From: Lacisediminimonas profundi
GTDB taxonomy: Bacteria; Pseudomonadota; Gammaproteobacteria; Burkholderiales; Burkholderiaceae_D
Direction: 5' to 3'
DNA: 64,000 nt
Assembly (NCBI RefSeq): GCF_008831265.1
Contig: NZ_VTTH01000002.1
Coordinates: forward strand, 1 to 64,000
Of this stretch, positions 16,616 through 24,817 are shown piece by piece (position 1 is the stretch's first letter; each line of letters opens with the position of its first letter). The notes beneath the pieces were generated by a model. That model was given only the letters and a program-made list of their open reading frames with translations, did not search any database and was not told the DNA's origin. The position numbers and the translations under genes were made by a program.

Positions 16616-17617
16616 ATGTTGAAGAAACGCCTGCTGAGCCGTACCGCACTTGCGGCCGGCCTGATGCTGTGTGCCGCATTTTCCAGCGTCGCGCACGCTG
16701 ACAACTATCCCAGCAAGCCGGTGCGCCTGGTGGTTGGCTTCGCTCCGGGTGGTCCGGTCGATCTGGGCGCGCGTCTGGTGGCCGAGCATCTGACCCGCGA
16801 GCTTGGCCAGACCTTCATCGTGGAAAACAAGCCGGGCGCCAACGCCGCAATCGCGGCGATGGCAGTCAAGTCAGCGCCCGCCGATGGCTATACCGCCTAC
16901 GTGACCAGCTCCAGCTCGATCACGCTCAATCCGCATCTGTTCAAGAACACCATCCGCTACAACCCCAAGGCCGATTTCCAACCGGTGGCCACCATCACCG
17001 AGATGCCGCTGATCCTGGTGATCAACAACAACGAGCCGATGTTCAAGGACGTCAAGAACCTGAAAGACCTGGTGGAGGTGGTGCGCAAGAATCCCTCGGG
17101 CAAGCTGGCCTATGGCTCGGCCGGCATCGGCAACATCACGCAGATCGCGTTTGAACTGTTGTCCAGCCGTGCTGGCATCAAGATGAATCACGTCCCCTAC
17201 AAGGGCACGGCCGATGCACAGAAGGCGATCCTGGCGCGCGAAGTGCTGATGGTGTTCGATTCGATGTCGGCCATTCCCCACATCAAGAACGGCACGCTGC
17301 GTCCGCTGGCGATCTCGTCCAACCGCCGCATCGCTGCGCTGCCGGACGTGCCCACGGTGCAGGAACAGGGCTTTGGTGACTTCGACGTCGCCTCCTGGGT
17401 CGGCATATTCGTACCCAAGGCCACCCCGGCCGATGTGGTCCAGCGCCTGAGCCAGAAAGTGCTGGCTGCCGGCAAGGATCCGGCCGTGGTTGCCCGCCTG
17501 TCGGCAGTGGGCCCGATCCTGTCGCTGGACGCGGCTGCCTTTTCTACCAAGATCGACAAGGAATCGGCCGAACTGCTGCGCGTGATCGAGACTGCTGGCA
17601 TCAAGGTCCAGGACTGA
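16616..17617 (+). CDS. Tripartite tricarboxylate transporter receptor (TctC/Bug family)
   Basis: The 333-residue protein starts at ATG 16616, which begins the signal peptide (LSRTALAAGLMLCAAFSSVAHA); an in-frame start at 16511 is less likely. The mature chain starts YPSKPVRLVVGFAPGGPVD, the hallmark of Bug receptors, and includes VENKPGANAAIA and HVPYKGTADAQKA. Such proteins bind small carboxylates in the periplasm. No TctA/TctB membrane genes are beside it, as is common for orphan Bug proteins in Burkholderiales. As first gene of the catabolic cluster it may capture the substrate or act as a sensor. Confidence 0.92.
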   Translation: MLKKRLLSRTALAAGLMLCAAFSSVAHADNYPSKPVRLVVGFAPGGPVDLGARLVAEHLTRELGQTFIVENKPGANAAIAAMAVKSAPADGYTAYVTSSSSITLNPHLFKNTIRYNPKADFQPVATITEMPLILVINNNEPMFKDVKNLKDLVEVVRKNPSGKLAYGSAGIGNITQIAFELLSSRAGIKMNHVPYKGTADAQKAILAREVLMVFDSMSAIPHIKNGTLRPLAISSNRRIAALPDVPTVQEQGFGDFDVASWVGIFVPKATPADVVQRLSQKVLAAGKDPAVVARLSAVGPILSLDAAAFSTKIDKESAELLRVIETAGIKVQD

Positions 17618-17632
17618 TCCTTGTTTCCCCCT

Positions 17633-17660
17633 GCTGCCGCGGTCCCTGACCGGCGGCAGC
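17633..17660 (+). terminator. Hairpin after the TctC gene (attenuator-like)
   Basis: GCTGCCGCGGTC and GACCGGCGGCAGC pair around a CCT loop with one bulged base. There is no T tract, so it may stabilise the receptor mRNA or weaken read-through into the oxygenase rather than end transcription. Confidence 0.4.
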
Positions 17661-17717
17661 GCACGGTGTGGCGGCCACGCGCCGCCCGCTGCCTCTGATC
17701 CAGACAGCAGGTTCCCC

Positions 17718-18869
17718 ATGTCTACCGCAAGCAATCTTTTCGATCCCGTTCACTACGCTGGCGCCCGTCGCCCCTTGCCGGATGCGACTTCGCTGCCCCC
17801 GGCCGCTTACTACGATCCCGCGTTCTATCAGCGCGAAATCGACATGTTCTTCATGAAGGAATGGAACTTTGTCGGTCACGCTGGCCGCCTGAAGGAAAAC
17901 GGGTCCTGGTTCACGATCGATTTCGCGGGCGTGCCCGTGATCGTGGTGCGGGGCGAGGATGGCGTGGTGCGGGCATTCGCCAATTCCTGCCGACACCGCG
18001 GCATCCGGCTGGTCAACGGCGAGGGCAAGACTCGCGCCTTTGTCTGCCCGTATCACAGCTGGACCTACGAGAATCACGGCGGCATGCGCGGCGCGCCCGG
18101 CATGGAAGGCGTGAACTGCTTCGATAAGGCGGACAATGGCCTGATCCCCGTTCGGCTGGAACAGATCGGTCCCTTCATGTGGATCAATTTCGATCCGGCC
18201 GCGCCTTCGCTGGACGCCACCATGGGTGATCTCAAGACCCGCATCGCCAGTTACAGCCTGGATGACCTGGTGCTCACGCGCCGCAAGGAATACAAGGTCA
18301 AGTGCAACTGGAAGGTCTACATCGAGAACTTCATGGACTACTATCACACGCCCACCGTGCACCGCAATTCGCTGGCGCTGGGCAGTGTGTCGGCCTACCA
18401 CCGCAAGCCGGTCGAGCTGGAACATTGCGACGGCCGCTATCTGGTCCTGTATGGCAAGCATGAAGGCACCGCCGGCCTGCTGCCGGGCGCCAAGGGCTTC
18501 CCCTTCCTGCCCGATCTCGAAGGGCGTTCGCTGGAAGGCTCCAATTTTTTCTACACCTCGACCTGCGGCCTGTTCGGCTTCACCAAGGATTGCGTCTGGT
18601 ACGTCAAGATCAATCCCACCGGACCGGACAGCATCGACCTGACCGTCGGCTCCTGCTTTCACAAGGACATCGTGGCGCGTCCCGACTTCGAACAGGTGGT
18701 GCAGGCTTATTACGAACGCTGGAACGTGGCAGTGGCGGAAGACAATGTGATTGTCGAGGAACAGCAGGCCGGCGTGCGCTCGCCCTTGTGCCGGCCGGGC
18801 CGGGTGTCGCCGATGGAAGCGATTTCCTATGCCTTTCGCAAGCACCTGATCGATGCACTGAAGCTGTAA
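17718..18869 (+). CDS. Rieske non-heme iron oxygenase, large subunit
   Basis: The 383-residue protein has a Rieske [2Fe-2S] site with Cys91-His93 (CRHRG) and Cys110-His113 (CPYHSW). The catalytic domain has the mononuclear iron ligands His210 and His215 in DYYHTPTVH, with bridging Asp207; a later Asp in AEDNVIVEE is the likely third ligand. The size and NWKVYIENFMDYYH context fit single-component terminal oxygenases of the type that hydroxylate or demethylate quaternary amines or aromatic acids. No small subunit and no classical ferredoxin reductase is adjacent. The flavin reductase at 22215 could help supply electrons, but Rieske partners usually also contain an iron-sulfur centre. The substrate is unknown. 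Confidence 0.9.
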   Translation: MSTASNLFDPVHYAGARRPLPDATSLPPAAYYDPAFYQREIDMFFMKEWNFVGHAGRLKENGSWFTIDFAGVPVIVVRGEDGVVRAFANSCRHRGIRLVNGEGKTRAFVCPYHSWTYENHGGMRGAPGMEGVNCFDKADNGLIPVRLEQIGPFMWINFDPAAPSLDATMGDLKTRIASYSLDDLVLTRRKEYKVKCNWKVYIENFMDYYHTPTVHRNSLALGSVSAYHRKPVELEHCDGRYLVLYGKHEGTAGLLPGAKGFPFLPDLEGRSLEGSNFFYTSTCGLFGFTKDCVWYVKINPTGPDSIDLTVGSCFHKDIVARPDFEQVVQAYYERWNVAVAEDNVIVEEQQAGVRSPLCRPGRVSPMEAISYAFRKHLIDALKL

Positions 18870-18887
18870 TTTTCCGTATCAATCCCC

Positions 18888-19988
18888 ATGCCACAACACG
18901 CAGACATCATTCTCTTTGGCACCGGCGAGTTCGGTGCGCGCATGCTGTTCGATCTTGCCGCCACCGCGCGCGAACCGGTCACGGTGCTGGTGGTCGGCCG
19001 CAGCGATGCCCGGCTGGCCTGGCTGCGCACGGCAGCCAATGCGCGGGCCCATCTGTTCAACACGCCGGCCCGGATCATCACCGCCGTCCTGCCGGAATTC
19101 GATGAGGCATCGGTGCAGGCACTGGTGCGCGAGCGCCAGCCCAAGGTGGTGGTGCAGTCTGCATCGCTACAGACGGCATCGGTGCTGCGCGAAAGCGCCA
19201 CCGCCTGGAGTCAACTGGTGGCCCAGGGCGGCTGGAGCATTACTGCGGCTTTCCAGAGCGTGCTGTCGGTGCGTATCGGCCGTGCCGTGCAAGCGGCGCT
19301 GCCGGGCTGCCGCTATATCAATTGCTGCTTCCCGGACGTGGCCAATGCGCTGATCGTTGCCAGCGGCGTGCCGGTGTATAGCGGCGTGGGCAATATCGGC
19401 ATCCTGTCCACCGCCTTTGCCGGCGCGCTTGGCATCGCTGATCCGCGGCGACTGCGGATGCTGGCGCAATACCAGCAGCTCAACTACTGGCGCAAGCCTG
19501 CCGGCGAACGCAGCGGCAGCGTGCCGCGCGTCTGGCTCGATGGCGTCGAGATGTCGCATGTGGGCGAGCGCTTGCGCGACGTCATGCTGTCGCCACAGAC
19601 CGCCTTCGACATTTCCTGCGCTACCGGCGTGCCGCTGATGCTGGCCTTGGTAGCCGGTCGCGAATGGTTCGGTCATGTGCCGGGCCCGGGCGGTCTGCCG
19701 GGTGGCTATCCTGTGCGTGTGGATGCCAGCGGTAACCTGCATCTGGACCTGCCTCCCGGCCTCAGCCGCGAGGAGGCGATTGCCTGGAACCTGGCGTTCG
19801 AAGAGCGCAATGGCCTGGTTGTGGACGGCCAGGGTAATGCCCGATACACGGGCGTGTTGCACAAGCTGCTGCAGGAAGTCGACCTGGCCGTTGCAGCGGG
19901 CTTCAAGTCCAGCGAAGTCGAGGCCGCCGCTACCAGGCTGGCTGCGCTGAGAGACCGCCTGCAGAGCGTGCCTGCTGCGGTCAGCTGA
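18888..19988 (+). CDS. Rossmann-fold protein of unknown function in catabolic cluster
   Basis: The 366-residue protein begins with a dinucleotide-binding loop (ILFGTGEFGARM, residues 8-19) followed by LVVGRS, consistent with an NAD(P)-binding domain of the saccharopine-dehydrogenase-like type. Beyond this I recognise no family. It lies 18 bp after the oxygenase and is followed by a lyase gene, so it probably catalyses a redox or isomerisation step in the same pathway. It could equally be a scaffold protein that lost activity. The C-terminal third is alpha-helical with no membrane segment or signal peptide, so it is cytoplasmic. Confidence 0.75.
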   Translation: MPQHADIILFGTGEFGARMLFDLAATAREPVTVLVVGRSDARLAWLRTAANARAHLFNTPARIITAVLPEFDEASVQALVRERQPKVVVQSASLQTASVLRESATAWSQLVAQGGWSITAAFQSVLSVRIGRAVQAALPGCRYINCCFPDVANALIVASGVPVYSGVGNIGILSTAFAGALGIADPRRLRMLAQYQQLNYWRKPAGERSGSVPRVWLDGVEMSHVGERLRDVMLSPQTAFDISCATGVPLMLALVAGREWFGHVPGPGGLPGGYPVRVDASGNLHLDLPPGLSREEAIAWNLAFEERNGLVVDGQGNARYTGVLHKLLQEVDLAVAAGFKSSEVEAAATRLAALRDRLQSVPAAVS

Positions 19989-20091
19989 AGCTGGTATCTG
20001 AAGCGGATATCTGAAGCGAATATCCGACGCCAATAATGAAGCAGGGCGGCAACGCCCTGTCCGCCCCCACTGTCTGCATACGGTATTTCCC

Positions 20092-21006
20092 ATGATGAAC
20101 GCATCACGACTCCAAGGTATTTTCACGGCGCTGCCCACGCCGGTTCACGCTGACGCCAGCCTGCATGTAGAGGCGGCCGATGGCCTGGTGGCCTATCAGG
20201 TCCGGGGCAAGGTCAGCGGCCTGGTGCCGGTTGGCGGTACGGGAGAATACGGCGCACTGCCGCGCCGTACCCGCATCCAGATGGTCGAGCGCTGCGCCCA
20301 GGGCGTGGCCCGTCATGGTAGTGGCATGCCGGTCATCGCCGGCATCCTCGACACCGGCTACTACGACGCGCTGGCAGCGGGCCAGGAATTCGCCGCAGCC
20401 GGGGCTGATGCGCTGATGGTGGTCACGCCTTACTACACCAATCCGACACAGGCCGGCATCCGCGACTACTACCTGCGCATGGCCGATGCATCGAGTGTGC
20501 CACTGGTGATCTACGAGATTCCCTACCGCACCCGGCACGCGATCCAGCCCGAGATACTGCATGAGCTCTCGCGCCATGAAAACATCATCGGCATGAAAGC
20601 CTGCAACACCGACATGTATCACTTCCTGCGCGTGGTGGCTGGTGTGGATCCGTCGTTCGCCGTGCTGAGCGGCGAGGACACGCTGCTGCCGCTGCATCTG
20701 ATGGCCGGTGCCGCTGGCGGCGTGGTCGTCACTGCCACCATGATTCCGCAAGCCTGGACCCGGCTCTACGCGCTGGTGCGCGGCGGCCAGTCGCAGCAGG
20801 CGCTGGCTTTGCATCGCGACCTGATGCCGATGATGAACATGATGTTTGCCGAAACCAATCCGGGGCCGCTCAAGGCCGTGCTGGACATGATCGACTGCGC
20901 CGCGCCCGATTTGCTGTGCCCCTTGTCGCCGCCGGCCGCACCGCTGGTGGCCGCGCTGCGCAGCGAGATGCAGCGCCTGTTTGCTGCCTATCCGGCACAG
21001 GACTGA
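20092..21006 (+). CDS. Dihydrodipicolinate synthase family lyase
   Basis: The 304-residue protein has the class I aldolase barrel of the DHDPS/NAL superfamily. PVGGTGEYGAL carries the TGE substrate loop, Tyr141 is in YEIPYRT, and the Schiff-base Lys169 is in GMKACN. The family includes aldolases, dehydratases and deaminases acting on 2-oxo acids. In a catabolic operon with an oxygenase and a hydroxyacid oxidase it is likely to cleave or dehydrate a 2-oxo acid intermediate rather than make lysine precursors. Two ATG codons in a row occur at the start; no clear ribosome site is visible. The short gap before it contains repeated TATCTGAAGCG-like motifs near 19990-20025. Confidence 0.88.
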   Translation: MMNASRLQGIFTALPTPVHADASLHVEAADGLVAYQVRGKVSGLVPVGGTGEYGALPRRTRIQMVERCAQGVARHGSGMPVIAGILDTGYYDALAAGQEFAAAGADALMVVTPYYTNPTQAGIRDYYLRMADASSVPLVIYEIPYRTRHAIQPEILHELSRHENIIGMKACNTDMYHFLRVVAGVDPSFAVLSGEDTLLPLHLMAGAAGGVVVTATMIPQAWTRLYALVRGGQSQQALALHRDLMPMMNMMFAETNPGPLKAVLDMIDCAAPDLLCPLSPPAAPLVAALRSEMQRLFAAYPAQD

Positions 21007-21014
21007 ACTTGCCC

Positions 21015-22175
21015 ATGCTCGCCAATGTTGCCGACTACCGTGAACTGGCCCGTCGTCGCCTGAGCCGGATCGCCTTCGATTATCTGGAAGGCGGGGCCGA
21101 GGATGGCAAGACCCTGGCCCGCAACCTGGCGGCCTGGGATGCGCCGCTGTTCCAGTCGCGCGTGCTGCGCGATGTGAGCAGCATCGATCCTTCGGTTCGC
21201 ATTTTTGGCCAGCCGCAGGCACTGCCGATGATTGTCGGGCCCACCGGACTCAACGGCCTGTACTGGCCCAAGGCCGAAGAAGTGCTGGCGCGCGCAGCAC
21301 ATGCGGCGGGCTTGCCCTTCGTGTTGTCGACTGCCTCCACCTCGCTGATCGAGGATGTGCGCGCTGCCACTACGGGCGACCTGTGGCTGCAACTGTATGT
21401 GCAACAGGACCGGCGCATTGCCGAGACCACCATGCGGCGCGCGGTCGATGCCGGTTACTCGACGCTGATGCTGACGGTGGACACCACGGTGCACGGGGTG
21501 CGCGACCATGACGTGCGAAACAGTTTCAAGCTGCCGCTGCGTCCCACTCCGCGCCTGGCCTGGGACGTGCTGACCCATCCGCGCTGGTGCTGGCGCATGC
21601 TGCGGCAGGGCGGATCGCCGCAACTGGTGAATCTTGCGCGCTCGGTCGGCGAGCGCGCTGACATCAAGCGCCAGGCCGCGACCATGAGCCGCCAGATGGA
21701 CATGAGCATGGACTGGAACGCGATCGGCTGGCTGCGTCAGCACTGGCCCGGCCGGGTGATGGTCAAGGGTATCCTGTCGCTGGAGGACGCGCTGCTGGCC
21801 GCGCGTTACGGTGCGGACGGCGTCGTGCTGTCCAATCATGGCGGACGCCAGCTCGAGGATGCACCCAGCCCCTTGCAACTGCTGCCGGCGGTCAAGGATG
21901 CGCTGGGCGATCGCCTGACCGTGCTGGTCGATGGCGGCGTGCGGCGCGGCAGCGACGTGATCAAGGCGGTGGGACTGGGCGCGGCCGGCGTGCTGCTCGG
22001 GCGGGCGCCGCTCTACGGACTGTCTGCAACCGGGCCGCAGGGCGTGGCCGAAGTGCTGCGCATACTGCGCAATGAATACGAGATCACGCTGCGCCTGCTC
22101 GGGCTGCGCGATTCGAGACAGCTGGGTGAAGAGATCTTCATGCCCGGCTATCGCGAACGGCTGGCGCGGGTATGA
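21015..22175 (+). CDS. FMN-dependent alpha-hydroxyacid oxidase/dehydrogenase
   Basis: The 386-residue protein starts at ATG 21015, 8 bp after the lyase stop. It has the (S)-2-hydroxyacid oxidase fold: FDYLEGGAEDG near the N-terminus, VGPTGLNGLYWPK, LWLQLYVQQD, the active-site SNHGGRQLED and FMN phosphate motif DGGVRRGSDV followed by GAAGVLLGR. Known relatives oxidise lactate, mandelate or glycolate to the 2-oxo acid, passing electrons to oxygen or the respiratory chain. The gene order suggests that it makes the 2-oxo acid handled by the adjacent lyase. The specific substrate cannot be read. Confidence 0.9.
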   Translation: MLANVADYRELARRRLSRIAFDYLEGGAEDGKTLARNLAAWDAPLFQSRVLRDVSSIDPSVRIFGQPQALPMIVGPTGLNGLYWPKAEEVLARAAHAAGLPFVLSTASTSLIEDVRAATTGDLWLQLYVQQDRRIAETTMRRAVDAGYSTLMLTVDTTVHGVRDHDVRNSFKLPLRPTPRLAWDVLTHPRWCWRMLRQGGSPQLVNLARSVGERADIKRQAATMSRQMDMSMDWNAIGWLRQHWPGRVMVKGILSLEDALLAARYGADGVVLSNHGGRQLEDAPSPLQLLPAVKDALGDRLTVLVDGGVRRGSDVIKAVGLGAAGVLLGRAPLYGLSATGPQGVAEVLRILRNEYEITLRLLGLRDSRQLGEEIFMPGYRERLARV

Positions 22176-22214
22176 AGCCGCCCCGGCCTGGATCCACTGT
22201 AAAGGCGTGACAAG

Positions 22215-22841
22215 ATGAATACATTCAACACCGTGCCGCTGGACCAGTTCAGCCATGAAGACCGCTACAAGTTCCTGATGGCCTCGGTGCTGCCGCGTCC
22301 GGTGGCATTGGTGACCACGATCAGCGAGGGCGGCGTGCTCAATGCTGCGCCCTTCAGTTGCTACACGGTGCTGTCAGTCACGCCGCCGATCTTTGGCGTG
22401 TCCGTGGGACTCAAGGCCGACGGCTCCGAAAAGGACACGCTGCGCAACCTGCGCGCGCGCGGCGAGTGCGTGCTGCATATCCCGAATGTGGCCATGGCGC
22501 GCCAGGTCAATCTCGCTGGCCAGGACTGCGAGGCGCACATCAGCGAGATAGCGTTGGCCGGCTGGCATGTGGTGGATGCGGTGAAGGTCGGCGCGCCGCG
22601 CATCGTCGAGGCACCGATCCAGTTTGAATGCGTCCTGCGCGACATCGTTGAATACGGTGACCGCCGCTCGGCGCTATGCGTGGTGGAAGCGGTGCATACC
22701 CATGCTGCAGACGGCGTGGTGCAGGGGCACCGTGTCGACCATGCGCTGCTGGATGCACTGGGGCGCATCGGCGGCGGCGCCTATTGCAGCGCCAGGGATG
22801 CCTTCAGCGCGCCGGCCGCAGCAGAGCCTTTTCAACGCTGA
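22215..22841 (+). CDS. Flavin reductase-like FMN-binding split-barrel protein
   Basis: The 208-residue protein fits the flavoredoxin/flavin-reductase-like family: LPRPVALVTTISEGGVLNAAPFS, the DTLRNLRARGECVLH region and the helix VNLAGQDC. Members bind FMN and reduce flavin or transfer electrons at the expense of NAD(P)H. It is 39 bp after the hydroxyacid oxidase with an AAGG site before the ATG. Its likely job is to supply reduced flavin or electrons to a cluster enzyme, possibly the Rieske oxygenase, but this is inference. Confidence 0.88.
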   Translation: MNTFNTVPLDQFSHEDRYKFLMASVLPRPVALVTTISEGGVLNAAPFSCYTVLSVTPPIFGVSVGLKADGSEKDTLRNLRARGECVLHIPNVAMARQVNLAGQDCEAHISEIALAGWHVVDAVKVGAPRIVEAPIQFECVLRDIVEYGDRRSALCVVEAVHTHAADGVVQGHRVDHALLDALGRIGGGAYCSARDAFSAPAAAEPFQR

Positions 22842-22883
22842 GTCGCGGCTCCCGCGCCTGGCGCGGTGCTATGCTTGTCGCCC

Positions 22884-23729
22884 ATGACACGTCCCAGCAA
22901 AAAGCGTCTCCTTGCCGAAGGTGCCCCGGCGCCGGAAAGCACGGTGGCCGCCGACAAGACCTCCTCGTCGCTCTACATCCAGTCGGTGGCCAAGGCGTTT
23001 CGCGTGCTGCATGCCTTCGACGGCCCGCAGCGCAATCTGAGCCTGGTGGAAATCGCCAAGGCGGCGCAGCTCGACCGCAGCGCCACGCAGCGGCTGGTCT
23101 ACACACTGGAAAGCCTGGGCTATCTGCAACGCATTCCCGACACCCGTTTGTACGGTTTGACCGCCGCGCTGATGCAGTTCTCGTTCGACTATGTGCGCTC
23201 GAACAGCGTGATCGACAGGGCGCTGCCCTATCTGCAGGAACTCAATCATGAATACGGCGAGACCACCAACCTGCAGGAGCTGCTGGGCAGCGACATCGTG
23301 CTGGTGGCGCGCTTCCTGAGCCGTTACCTGGCCAACCTTTCGGTGGCGGTTGGCAGCCGCTTGCCAGCATTCTGCTCGGCCTCCGGCACGGCGCTGCTGT
23401 CGCGTATCGACGATGCGACCTGCGAGCAGATACTGAATGCGCGTGAAATGTTACCCCTGACGCCCTACACCGAAACCCGGCCCGACCGCATCCGCGCGCG
23501 CATCCGCGAGGCACGCGCCAAAGGGTATGCGCTGATTGCCAATGAATGCCTGCTGGGCGATATCTCGGTGGCCGCCCCAGTGGTCAATGCCGAGGGCATC
23601 CCGGTGGCGGCGGTCAACATCTCGGTACCCGAAGCGCGCTGGACCATCGCGCGTGTCGAGCAGGAACTGGCACCCCAAGTGGTACGCGCCGCCAAAGCCA
23701 TCTCGGCCACTCCGTCCCGGTATTACTGA
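22884..23729 (+). CDS. IclR-family transcriptional regulator
   Basis: The 281-residue protein starts at ATG 22884; a GTG at 22866 is possible. An N-terminal winged helix (about 30-90, with SLVEIAKAAQLDRSATQRLVYTL as the helix-turn-helix) is followed by the IclR effector domain with GSRLPAFCSASGTALLS and the late AAVNISVPEARW. IclR proteins sense catabolic intermediates and repress or activate nearby operons. Being the last gene of the cluster, on the same strand, it is the best candidate local regulator. No operator could be assigned. Confidence 0.93.
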   Translation: MTRPSKKRLLAEGAPAPESTVAADKTSSSLYIQSVAKAFRVLHAFDGPQRNLSLVEIAKAAQLDRSATQRLVYTLESLGYLQRIPDTRLYGLTAALMQFSFDYVRSNSVIDRALPYLQELNHEYGETTNLQELLGSDIVLVARFLSRYLANLSVAVGSRLPAFCSASGTALLSRIDDATCEQILNAREMLPLTPYTETRPDRIRARIREARAKGYALIANECLLGDISVAAPVVNAEGIPVAAVNISVPEARWTIARVEQELAPQVVRAAKAISATPSRYY

Positions 23730-23745
23730 GTGCAGGCTGATTCAA

Positions 23746-23814
23746 ATGTGGGGGGCAGGTCCTGACTTGTGCTCTGCCGAACAGTTGGGCGGGAGAAGTC
23801 AAGACCTGACCCCG
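23746..23814 (+). repeat. REP-like palindromic element, copy F
   Basis: It begins ATGTGGGGGGCAGGTCCTGA, contains GCTCTGCCGAACAGTTGGGC, and ends AAGTCAAGACCTGACCCC. It is close to the family consensus. Confidence 0.85.
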
Positions 23815-23980
23815 TAACTGAACACATAACCCACTTCCATAGAACGGTCCGGCCGATGACCGGAAACGGCGGCTGACAGCCTGCTAATACTGCTAAGGTT
23901 TTTTGCCTCTTGATGAGATCGTGGCGCTCCCCAATCCGCTGTCCCCGGAATGATGAGAGTCTGCTGGCGAGAGGAATTCA

Positions 23981-24388
23981 GTGCCCAAGGAATGTCAAAA
24001 GTACAAACTGAAATTTGTCCCCTCCGCCTTGGATGAATGGAACAAGCTCGATGGCTCGGTGAAGGAATACCTGCGCCAGCATCTGAAGAGGCGGCTGGAC
24101 AATCCTCATGTGCCAAGTGCGGCGCTGAAAGGGGAGCTGAAGGGGTTTTACAAGATCAAGCTGCGGCAGCAGGGGTATCGACTTGTCTACGAGGTCGAGG
24201 ACGATGCGCTTGTCGTAATGGTGTTGGTCGTGGACAGGCGCGACTCGGTTTACCAGACGGCTCTCGCCAGGCTAACTAACCTGCAGAAGGAACTCCAGAG
24301 GGAGAGTGGGCCGACAAACCCGGCCGGGATGAGGACTCGACCCAAACCCTTGAGGCTGGTTTCACTCCCAAGGAAGAAAGCCCAATAG
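23981..24388 (+). CDS. RelE/StbE-like toxin
   Basis: The 135-residue protein starts at GTG with AGAGGA upstream. Residues 1-95 match the RelE/ParE toxin fold: KLKFVPSALDEWNKLDGSV, LKGFYKIKLRQQGYRLVYEV, VVDRRDSVY. The family cleaves mRNA on the ribosome or, in ParE members, inhibits gyrase. The protein carries about 35 extra basic residues at the C-terminus, whereas family members usually end near 90-100. No antitoxin gene precedes it on the same strand; the StbD-like antitoxin faces it from the other side (24432-24683). This is an unusual layout for the family. Confidence 0.8.
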   Translation: MPKECQKYKLKFVPSALDEWNKLDGSVKEYLRQHLKRRLDNPHVPSAALKGELKGFYKIKLRQQGYRLVYEVEDDALVVMVLVVDRRDSVYQTALARLTNLQKELQRESGPTNPAGMRTRPKPLRLVSLPRKKAQ

Positions 24389-24412
24389 GAAGGGAGGGCG
24401 AGCCTCCCTTCC
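24388..24412 (+). terminator. Bidirectional hairpin between convergent toxin and antitoxin
   Basis: GGAAGGGAGG and CCTCCCTTCC form a perfect 10-bp stem around GCGAG. It stands in the 43-bp gap between the two convergent stop codons. Confidence 0.55.
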
Positions 24413-24431
24413 ATTACGTCAGTGGGACTTC

Positions 24432-24683
24432 TTAAATCTCGTCCACATCGACCTCAATCGCCTTCGAACGCTCTTTCAGGCGGGCCAGAACTTTCTGGGT
24501 GAGTTCGCGATCAGCTAGCTCTTCCATCATCGCTTCAAAGATCGCCGGCTGAACCATGTAAAACGAAGTCTTGTTGTGGCTGAGCACAGCAACCGGTTTG
24601 TCCTTTGCTTTTCGCAGCACTGCAGCAGGGTTCTTCTTGAATTCTGTGATGCTTACCGTTTTGTCCGAGTAGATGGCTTCCAT
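24432..24683 (-). CDS. StbD/Phd-YefM-like antitoxin
   Basis: The 83-residue protein begins MEAIYSDKTVSITEFKKNPA and continues with KDKPVAVLSHNKTSFYMVQP, the DNA-binding domain pattern of the Phd/YefM superfamily, close to StbD. A helical C-terminal part (EELADRELTQKVLARLKERS) would wrap the toxin. In known stbDE loci the antitoxin gene comes first and the toxin follows on the same strand; here the partner is encoded on the opposite strand, tail to tail. A palindromic operator overlaps its promoter. Confidence 0.85.
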   Translation of the reverse strand: MEAIYSDKTVSITEFKKNPAAVLRKAKDKPVAVLSHNKTSFYMVQPAIFEAMMEELADRELTQKVLARLKERSKAIEVDVDEI

Positions 24684-24687
24684 ATTA

Positions 24688-24711
24688 GCTCCATATTTGG
24701 AGCCGATTATA
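24688..24711 (-). promoter_or_regulatory. Antitoxin promoter -10 with palindromic operator
   Basis: On the minus strand a perfect TATAAT (24706-24711) is followed by the inverted repeat GCTCCAAATATGGAGC (24688-24703), with 6-bp perfect arms, just before the ATG at 24683. This fits autoregulation by the antitoxin. No convincing -35 was found. Confidence 0.55.
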
Positions 24712-24738
24712 GCTCAAAATTGTGCGGGAATGGGCCTC

Positions 24739-24807
24739 GAATGTGGGGCCAGATCTTGACTTCGGCTCTGCCGAACGTTTGGGCGGGAAAGGTTAAGACC
24801 TGACCCG
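24739..24807 (+). repeat. REP-like palindromic element, copy G
   Basis: It begins TCGAATGTGGGGCCAGATCT, contains GCTCTGCCGAACGTTTGGGC, and ends GGTTAAGACCTGACCC. It directly abuts the truncated reading frame that follows. Confidence 0.8.
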
Positions 24808-24817
24808 ATAACTGCAG

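Noticed and set aside
4237-24807. Palindromes interpreted as Rho-independent terminators
   Set aside because: They have no T tract, occur upstream of promoters as well as after genes, and have a conserved non-palindromic middle, so a mobile repeat fits better.
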